Positions 57,120-64,000 of a stretch of DNA of 64,000 nucleotides are shown here, in pieces; position 1 is the stretch's first letter; each line of letters starts with the position of its first letter. The translations under genes and the position numbers were made by a program. Under the pieces are notes generated by a model. The model was not told the DNA's origin, made no database searches, and saw nothing but the letters and a program-made list of their open reading frames with translations. This DNA is from Orychophragmus violaceus (lineage: Eukaryota; Streptophyta; Magnoliopsida; Brassicales; Brassicaceae): contig CM058230.1 in NCBI GenBank assembly GCA_030180135.1, positions 28,696,709 to 28,760,708 on the forward strand, given 5' to 3'.

Positions 57120-58763
57120 TTTTTTTTGTCACAACCAAATTTCATTTAACTTAAACTTGCAGGATACAAACAGAGGGAATTATCCATCCTCTTTAGTTAC
57201 TACCATAAAACATAAAGCTGATACAAATTAAGCTAGAAAAGACTCCAAGATAGATTGACAACAAATCTGAACCGAAGGTTAGATGCGTAGGATGAACTTT
57301 CACAACAAAGCCAGAATGTTGAGAAATAGTCACTTTGAGATGTGACGTTGAACAACAACTTTCACCAACGAATATCGCCGAAACGAATCCAAATGCATCT
57401 TTTGATCCCAAAGAGACCGCTACACAAGATAACAAATTGGTGAACAAGTTGAAAAGAGTTCTCGGTATTAAATCCGAGATAACATCCTCTTCCAAAGAAA
57501 AAGGACTAGATGGAATTATTCTCTTCCTGTTAAGGAATGAAACAATAAGAATCTCTCCCTTAAAAGGGGGAAAAATGGGGAAGATCTCTCCCTTTAAAGA
57601 AAGTAAAGTGGAATAGATCTCTCCCTAACAAGGAAGGAAGGATGTAAACATCTCAACTCATAAAGAGGGGATGATGATAGATTGCCAACGTTCAACATAA
57701 AATTGGATATGCTATGCGACCAGGAACGTGGACTCTGAATGGTAGAGAACCATCCAATAAGTAATGGGTCAAGCCCATTGGATTGAAACTTTAACACCAA
57801 AAGATATGAAAATAGGCTAGGCCCAGAAATAACCATCACCGGCATCACAAGATGAAGGACCGTCGATAGTCGCGTATCTGGTGAGGACGTCACCGGCGAA
57901 GTGTACCTTGCCGGCGAGATAGATCTCAGCGGAGGAGGAAGATACGCTTCTTTGGAGATTCAGCGAAGGAGCATCTTCGAGGGCGCAAGTGGGGATGACC
58001 GGCAACGAAGTACTGGCAGATGGAGCAGCAGTTAGGGGACTCCGAGACAAAGAGAAGAGAGGCAGTGCTTGTGGAAAAGAGTCTCGGAACGCTGGATCTG
58101 GCGGATACGGTGGCTCAGGTGGGTGGAGAGGGTTCACATACGTCGACTGGAAAGATCAGCTAAGCTGATTGTGGGGCTTGAGCAGGTTTGGGCGGTTCGT
58201 CAGCGTGGAGGGAGGAGGCAGGAAGACGACCATTATAGAAGCTGGAGCACAGACCAACAGATTTTCTCGGAGGAAGAGATCTCGCCGGTGAAGATAATCG
58301 GCGGAAAGGAGATCGAGAATTCGTGGTGCCTCAGTTGGGTCCGAGGGGGAGGAGAGAGCAGCTGCGAACATGGGGGAGGAAACGCTGATGACAAGAGGCT
58401 TCTCCGGCGGTAAGGATTGAGCCGGCGGTGGCCGAGCGTTAGAACACCGACATCGAGATAGCAATGATTCAGCACCCGGCGGTGAGATAGATCTTCGGGT
58501 GAACACCGGCGGGGACCCGAGAACGAGAAGCATAAATTCTCAAGAAGGAATGCCGACGGAAATGATCTTACTTCGTGACTCCATGCAAATCGGGGGTTGA
58601 GGTGATGGTTGAGGTGATGCGGCGCCTTGGTTCTCGAGCTAGAGAGAAAAGTTCTCTAAGGCGAACTCAAAAGATCTTTTTATCACTACAGCATAATTTG
58701 TTTCTTCTCTATCTCTGTCTCTTTCTCTCTTATTAGACAAGCATTGTGAGATTGAATTATAGA
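57120..58763 (-). mobile_element. Short LINE derivative (about 1.6 kb) with poly(A) and 17-bp TSD
   Basis: On the minus strand it starts at about 58763 and ends with TTGTGACAAAAAAAAA at 57120-57135, the end type of Brassicaceae LINEs. The duplication TCAATATATTTTAGATT flanks it perfectly. Near its 5' part are ORFs on the minus strand: 58156-58533, and 57817-58137 starting MNPLHPPEPPYPPDPAF, a proline-rich start like that of LINE ORF1. DUF4283, zinc knuckle, endonuclease and RT are all missing. It looks internally deleted rather than 5' truncated. Confidence 0.8.
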
Positions 58764-58780
58764 TCAATATATTTTAGATT

Positions 58781-59928
58781 ATTAATTAAAATTAATTGGA
58801 TAAATTTATGATTAAAATATAAATATGTCAAAATATGAATATTTTAGTCATTTTTTTATTGAATTCATATAGATAATATTAGAGATTTGTAAAAACTAAG
58901 CACACAAACAAAAATTCATTCAAATACTTTATATTTATAAACATTTTAAAATTAAATTGAACATCATTGAAATATATCATTTGAATGAACCATTGAAATG
59001 AATCATATAGATGAAAATGTCAGATGAACAAACAACTTACAGTATAACATTACTTCTGTAGCAATGTCCATTTTCTCAAGTTTCCAAGAAAAAGTGTGCA
59101 CTTTTATTAAAATAAACTTCCTGGTACAATAATGGCATATATTCATTGAAATTATAGGTTAGTTGAGTTGGTGTTTTATGTTATTCATTTTGGAATTATT
59201 ATTCTTAACTATCTCGACCGATCTATATGTGTATCATAGAAGTAAATGATTGGTTTGACAAAAAGAAAAAGTAAACGATTGAAAGTGATAGTTTGAGACT
59301 TCAGTTGTTGTGGATGAAAACTCTTTGCTTCCATCGTTCTCTTATGTGTCGGTCCACAACTTAAATTATTCCACAAAAATGCAAGTAAAAAAGCCTCATA
59401 ATTATATAATAATTATTAAGTAATCAGTTCTGTTTCTGTACGATTACGATATTCATTGCTCAATTTTAAGTAACGCATTCGTATAAAACAAATCATAAAG
59501 TAATGCATTGATTTGCTCCCAAAAAAAAAGTAATGCACTGAAAAGGAAAAAAATCTGACAATATTCAAAACGCCTCCAAAAAATCAGAATTGCGTATATA
59601 ATTTTGTAACCTGGAAACGATTTATATCTGACAAACAAACAATGAGACAATTAAACACTTACAGAAATGAAATTAGTACACCTTTACAATTATAACAGAA
59701 TCCTATTTTCTATGAATACATGGAGGCAAAACTCAATCTTGTCCAAATGCAGAATAGTTGAAGAGTGAGGAGCAAATATCAAACGTGTTTGATCTCTTGT
59801 TTATCCATGCGCTTCTAATGTCATCTAAAGGAAAACTCGTGAGAAAGCCAGTCGAATTCAAACGTGTGTATTTCATTATATAACATAGGTACATGTTTGC
59901 TGAGATGTCTATAGCTTGTCGTTCTTGT
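58781..59928. other. AT-rich intergenic sequence, no gene recognised
   Basis: The short ORFs have no family signature. I see no repeat structure here. Confidence 0.5.
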
Positions 59929-60329
59929 TGTTACAGAAATCCGACCTAGTCAATATTACGAGCTGCGATCTGGAATGTTTGAACAATGGGGTAAAATATA
60001 GATACTTAAATGAGGACGAAATGATTCTTTGTTGATCTTAAGGTCGGAGCCGAGCAATGAATAGGATGGTACGAGGCGTGAGTCCGTCGAATAACGAGCT
60101 CACTAAACAGTACTCGAGGTCGGAGCTTTATAGAAGTAGCTCGGCCTCTCGTAAGTTACAATCTTCCCTAAAATGAAGAGTGAAGGGTCCTATTTATAGC
60201 GCTTGGATGCTGACTTCTCCTTGGGCCGTTGACTCCTTAGAGGGCTTGTCTTCTTGGGCCGAGATGACATAGTTGATTTAATTAGATTTCCAATGGGCTT
60301 ATGGATGGGTGCTAAACTCATATCCAACA
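59929..60329 (-). repeat. Probable 3' LTR of the second Tat-type element
   Basis: It begins TGTTACAGAAATCC and ends TATCCAACA on the plus strand, with CTATTTATAGCGC inside. No second copy is present in the window, so the boundaries are inferred from the TG..CA ends and the adjacent purine tract. Confidence 0.5.
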
Positions 60330-60351
60330 ATTAGTCCCTCCCTCAGTCCGT
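60330..60351 (-). promoter_or_regulatory. Polypurine tract of the second Tat-type element
   Basis: On the minus strand CTGAGGGAGGGACTAAT abuts the LTR end TGTTGGATATG, as in the first Tat element. Confidence 0.6.
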
Positions 60352-60669
60352 CGAGTCACGATGCTGAGCTCGTCGGATTTTCTTGAGTATGTAAGTCAAG
60401 AGGAAATCTAATTGATTTTGTTTTGGGTCGTGTCTTTGTAGGGGCGATATATCTTTTGGGGTTGCGCTGTTTCTAAATTGCCGTAAGATCTTCTCATTAT
60501 TCTTGGGTCTCTTCGACTTCGGTGGCCCTTCTTCTTCAGTCTTATACCTTTATTTCTCGATTACTGGTGTTTGGTTTTTCATCAGACTCCTTAAATTAGC
60601 ATGCGAGCAGGGGCGACTATTTATTTTTCTTCTAGTAGCAGTGATTCGGATTCCTCTAGTTCGTAGGGT

Positions 60670-61611
60670 GTGAGTTATGTGCGATTCAGGCTTTCTCGTG
60701 ACGATGAGAAGTTTTTCATTTTTCGTGGTGGTTGGACCCTTCGTCCGTTTTGGGGAAATCCGGTGATGAAGAAACCTATTGCTTGTCAACCGTTCTCTGA
60801 TTTTTCGCTTCCTCCGCTTTCGGAAGAGGAGGAATTAGGTTTTCCTCCTGATGTTGAGCGAGGCGGAGAACGGGGTTCATGTGTTAATGAGGATGCGCTG
60901 GAACTAGAGCGTGATATCGATGATTTGGTTGAACCTGGAGATAATACCCCCGGGACTAGTACTTCTGCCTCTGTTGGTCGTTCTCAGTCGGCGGCCTCAA
61001 AAGTTAAGAAGAAAAAGAGGACGAAGAAGGAAGCAGTTGCCGTTGCCGAGGGAGATTATCGAAATACAGTAGTTGTTCGGCCAATTCCTTCGTCTATATG
61101 CGAGCTTGACTCCCTGGATACTATTTTGCGGGATCGTATTGGTGTTCCCGGTCTTGATTACCGATTGCCGTCCCCGTCAGAGAAACCTTGGAACGCTCAT
61201 CCTGGATGGGTTTGTCTGAATGAGAATATGTTTTTGGAGTCTCACTTGCTCTTCCCTCTTCCGAGACTCTTGGTTGAATACTGTGAAGCGAGGAAGATAG
61301 CTATCTCTCAGCTTTATCCCGGTGCCATCCGTAATATGGTGGGTGCTTTGATTATGGCGGCTGACGAGGGTTTTGATATGTCTACTGATTTCTTCCGTAG
61401 GCTGACGTCAATAGCGGTTAATCGAGGCACCGCTGGTACTTTTTATACGAAGGTTTTACCCCGGCATTGTCTGAAGATTGTGTATGATCCTCCGGATAAG
61501 ACGGACTGTTGGTAGGACAGATATTTCTTTGTGCGAATCAATAATCCGTTAACGTTTGATGTGAATAGGGTTTTTTATTCAGCTTGGAACACCAATCCTG
61601 GTAGTTATCTT
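60670..61611 (+). pseudogene. Second Tat antisense gene homologue, first exon part
   Basis: The frame from 60670 (a slightly upstream start is possible) encodes an acidic Ser/Thr-rich N-terminal part, a Lys-rich patch (KVKKKKRTKKE) and then the same domain as in 6298-8641. LLFPLPRLLVEYCEARKI aligns with GLFFPIPRLVFLVLTQLQ, and GALIMAADEGFDM with GLGVRAAEEGVEF. A TAG at 61513-61515 stands in the WWDQYFVFR-like motif, where the second Trp would be. The frame continues after it (DRYFFVRINNPLTFDV) until the insertion at 61612. It is about a third longer at its N-terminus than the first copy. Confidence 0.7.
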
Positions 61612-64000
61612 TGTAACGCCCCTTTCCCATTCTCCGCTGACCGTCGAGCTGACCGGTCAACAATCAGACAAGAACATGACCGATCGAACCCAAGCAAGTC
61701 GAACAGGAAAAGTTCGTCACAGGACGAAGCCAAAGACAGATCGGTTTGAGACAAAGGCTCGCACTAACCCGTCCTTGACTCCGCTATCCTCACTTCCATA
61801 GTACAAGTCGTACGCCTTGCACCACTTCTGTGAGTTGTGTCGGTTCGGACTAAACACAATATCAGGAAAGCATATTCATTTCTGAGGAATCAAACGTTCA
61901 TCACAACGTTTAATCGTCATTTACACAAATCATTTCGTCAATTAATAAATCAAAAATCAATGCTTAACACAAAAGTGGCGACAAGCCGAACCGAAATAAA
62001 ACATCCAAATCATCGAATCAAAACCCCGCCACAAGCAATCCCGAAACTACACCGAGGACCTCCCGCGTCCGTCGCTGCTACACCTGAAAAACACAAAAGA
62101 GTCTAATGAGCGATCTAAGATCACCCAGTGAATCGGCTCCCCACTAAGGCTTCTAATCTATCTATCATCTATAGATTCCCGCCCGAAACCCCAAAATAAC
62201 AATCAACAAGCAAATAGCCGATCACGTACTACCACGTCGCGTCGAGCCCACACACAATCAATTGCCAAAATAAAGAGAAGGCGATTAGAGGAAATCGGGA
62301 GCACTGCGGCACATGTCCCCGATTGAGACTCGATCTATCTACCGCGCACTACCAACTATACCAAAACACACACACTGAGCCCCTACGATCTTGGTAACTT
62401 CCACGCGTTCTCACCGTTACCGATATGGCAACTAACCCACGTGACTCCTAGCCGTCCACACAACGACTAGGACACCGTTCTCTGTCCATCGATACGCGGT
62501 GACTCCGGTTACCCCCGGCAACCCGAGCTTCCATGCAGTCCGGCCCTAGGACGCGACCCTGTATTCTCCGGACTACACCCTACAGACGTCACTCCATAGG
62601 TTCGCACCTGCCAGCACTAACTGACCAGGTTCTCAATTCCCGAGTATGCAATCGGGATGGAAGTACCAGAACGTAATCAAACACCTAGACTTGCGGGATC
62701 TAACGCACCCTAGAGTCCTAGTGCAGAAATGTAAACACTCAGACTCGCTTGGACTCTAGCAATCAATCACAATCAATAACCACAACAACTCAACCCCGCA
62801 TCCCGCAAGTCTACTCACACACACCACCGCTCTGACTCGGCACCGTACCGAGTCAGCACCATGACTTAACCGGTCCCGTGACCAAGTTAAGTAACACAAG
62901 GATCGCTCGGCCCAACACCAAGACGATCTAAAGGCCTGCACAAAACGTTAACCACAACCACACAACACAACACAATCACACAATCAACAGTCTACTCGGC
63001 CCAACACCGAAGTAGACTCACAAACACACACAACAGGCCTATTAGGGTTTCTAACGTCTTTTAACCAATTCACGCCCGCTACCTTGGGTTAGCCGCTTGC
63101 TAACCCGTAGACGGTTCACCAATGACAACACTTCTCATTTCTTAACCACTCCTAATCATCTTTTAATAACTCCTCGATCCGTCGGTTTAGAGCTAGAAGC
63201 TTACTAAACTCCCCGACGTCTCATCATTCATTATTTAGTTCATTAACCTCGGGAAACCCCGATACCGTTCATACTCTATACGTTCGTTCAGGTTAACTTC
63301 CGTATTTTAACTCGTCTCAATTCATGTATATAAGTTCATTTAATACCGTTCTTTACTTATATATATATATATATGCATATGCGGTCCTAGTCATGCAACG
63401 ACTATATGAATGCATCACGCAGCACAACTATCAATCTAGCGGCACACAAACAGGTTTAATCCGTTTTAAGTCTACCATGCTTCTTTAACCCTAGCCGGTT
63501 TATCGTTAACTCAGTCAATCTATCAATTCAATTCAATTCATTCACACGGGTATGCAATCCTATCACTACGGTTTCCCATTTATCGTCTACATGCAACTAC
63601 TGTGTTTGAGCCGACTCACAGTGATTTGACGGAACGAACAGCGCGGATGCGGATACGGATTCCCGAGACCCCGAACTAAACCCGAACCTCCCGAACACAC
63701 GAACACAAACCCCGAAACGTCACGAACACCCGCACACAAACCGCACACACAAACCAGCCGGAGTCAACGCGTTGACCGGCGTTGACCACGGCGTTGACCG
63801 GCCGTTGACTGGCGTTGACCGGCGTTGACCGTTGACCACTGACCGAGAGTTGACCACTGACCGTTAACCAAGATGAACCGGTTGACCACCCTCTGAACCA
63901 ACTGAACCGTCTCAATTGAACCGGTTAGGTTAAACCGGTTTTGAGTCAACCGTTGACCGGGTTGACCGGTTAACCTAAACCGACTCAAATTAAACCAAAC
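61612..64000. mobile_element. LTR-like sequence, start of another LTR retrotransposon, incomplete
   Basis: A break in the Tat fragment is followed by TGTAACGCCCCTTTCC, a common start of long plant gypsy LTRs. The next 2.4 kb is non-coding with no recognised gag or pol, which would fit a long LTR. There is an AT dinucleotide run at about 63358-63374. The other end is outside the window, so neither identity nor orientation is proved. Confidence 0.4.
63765..63980. repeat. Cluster of GTTGACC (W-box) repeats
   Basis: About eleven TTGAC cores on the plus strand and two on the minus strand lie within roughly 220 bp. Most are TTGACC and many sit in a GGCGTTGACC repeat. TTGAC(C/T) is the WRKY-factor W-box. 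AACCGGTT words are mixed in. Confidence 0.75.

Larger units (their letters stand above)
59929..61611 (-). mobile_element. Fragment of a second Tat-type element: 3' LTR, PPT and antisense gene
   Basis: The order matches the left end of the 5178-38740 element: an LTR ending TATCCAACA, a purine-rich tract (minus strand), then a plus-strand gene related to the Tat antisense gene. The sequence is cut at 61611 by another LTR-like start. The rest of the element is not in the window. The LTR start is the least certain boundary. Confidence 0.65.

Noticed and set aside
57193..57495. 100-codon minus-strand ORF with hydrophobic C-terminus
   Set aside because: It lies inside the LINE derivative near its 3' end and matches no domain. 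It is most likely a chance frame.

Overview
The window is plant nuclear DNA, almost certainly from a member of the Brassicaceae. Three genes anchor this: a PADRE/DUF4228 protein (42752-43291, +), the peroxisomal import receptor PEX7 (45176-46129, -) and a five-exon Alba-family protein (46496-47599, +). PEX7 and the Alba protein look very close to their Arabidopsis thaliana counterparts, which I recall being neighbours on chromosome 1. Everything else is transposable-element DNA or AT-rich intergenic sequence. The host genes fill about 5 kb of the 64 kb.

Layout. 1-4718 is a decayed LINE. 5178-38740 is one Ty3/Gypsy element of the Tat type (minus strand, LTRs 539/534 bp, target-site duplication CTTAT) swollen to 33.6 kb by later insertions. 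Copia element A (10963-25984, minus strand, TSD CTGAT) sits in its pol gene and itself contains Copia element B (12608-19855, plus strand, TSD TCACT). Copia element C (26947-34356, plus strand, TSD TTTTG) sits between the RT and RNase H parts of the Tat pol. Each boundary is confirmed by a perfect 5-bp duplication, and each Copia element has an initiator-Met-type primer binding site. C still has an uninterrupted 1321-residue gag-pol. The Tat element also carries a separate gene on the opposite strand (6298-8641) with three canonical introns.

Two head-to-tail Helitrons (40130-41429 and 41430-42483) end just upstream of the PADRE gene promoter. PEX7 and the Alba gene share a compact divergent promoter with site II and telo-box motifs. 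From 48 kb the sequence returns to transposons: a LINE fragment (48362-49829) cut by an Athila-like element (49830-55555) that keeps only gag and protease; a large TTTTTAA heptamer array (55556-56100); a 27-bp minisatellite; a short LINE derivative with a 17-bp TSD (57120-58763); a second Tat-type fragment (LTR plus antisense-gene homologue, 59929-61611); and the start of another LTR-like sequence running off the window with a cluster of W-box motifs.

The strongest unexplained signal is a palindromic motif, TGTCGATCGACA and variants, that occurs in pairs or triplets exactly 21 bp apart in the LTRs and leaders of Copia B and C and in the non-coding parts of the unrelated Athila-like element. 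A second is a hairpin (GACTATAGAGTATAGTC) conserved identically in the 3' non-coding regions of A, B and C, although B has lost its pol gene.
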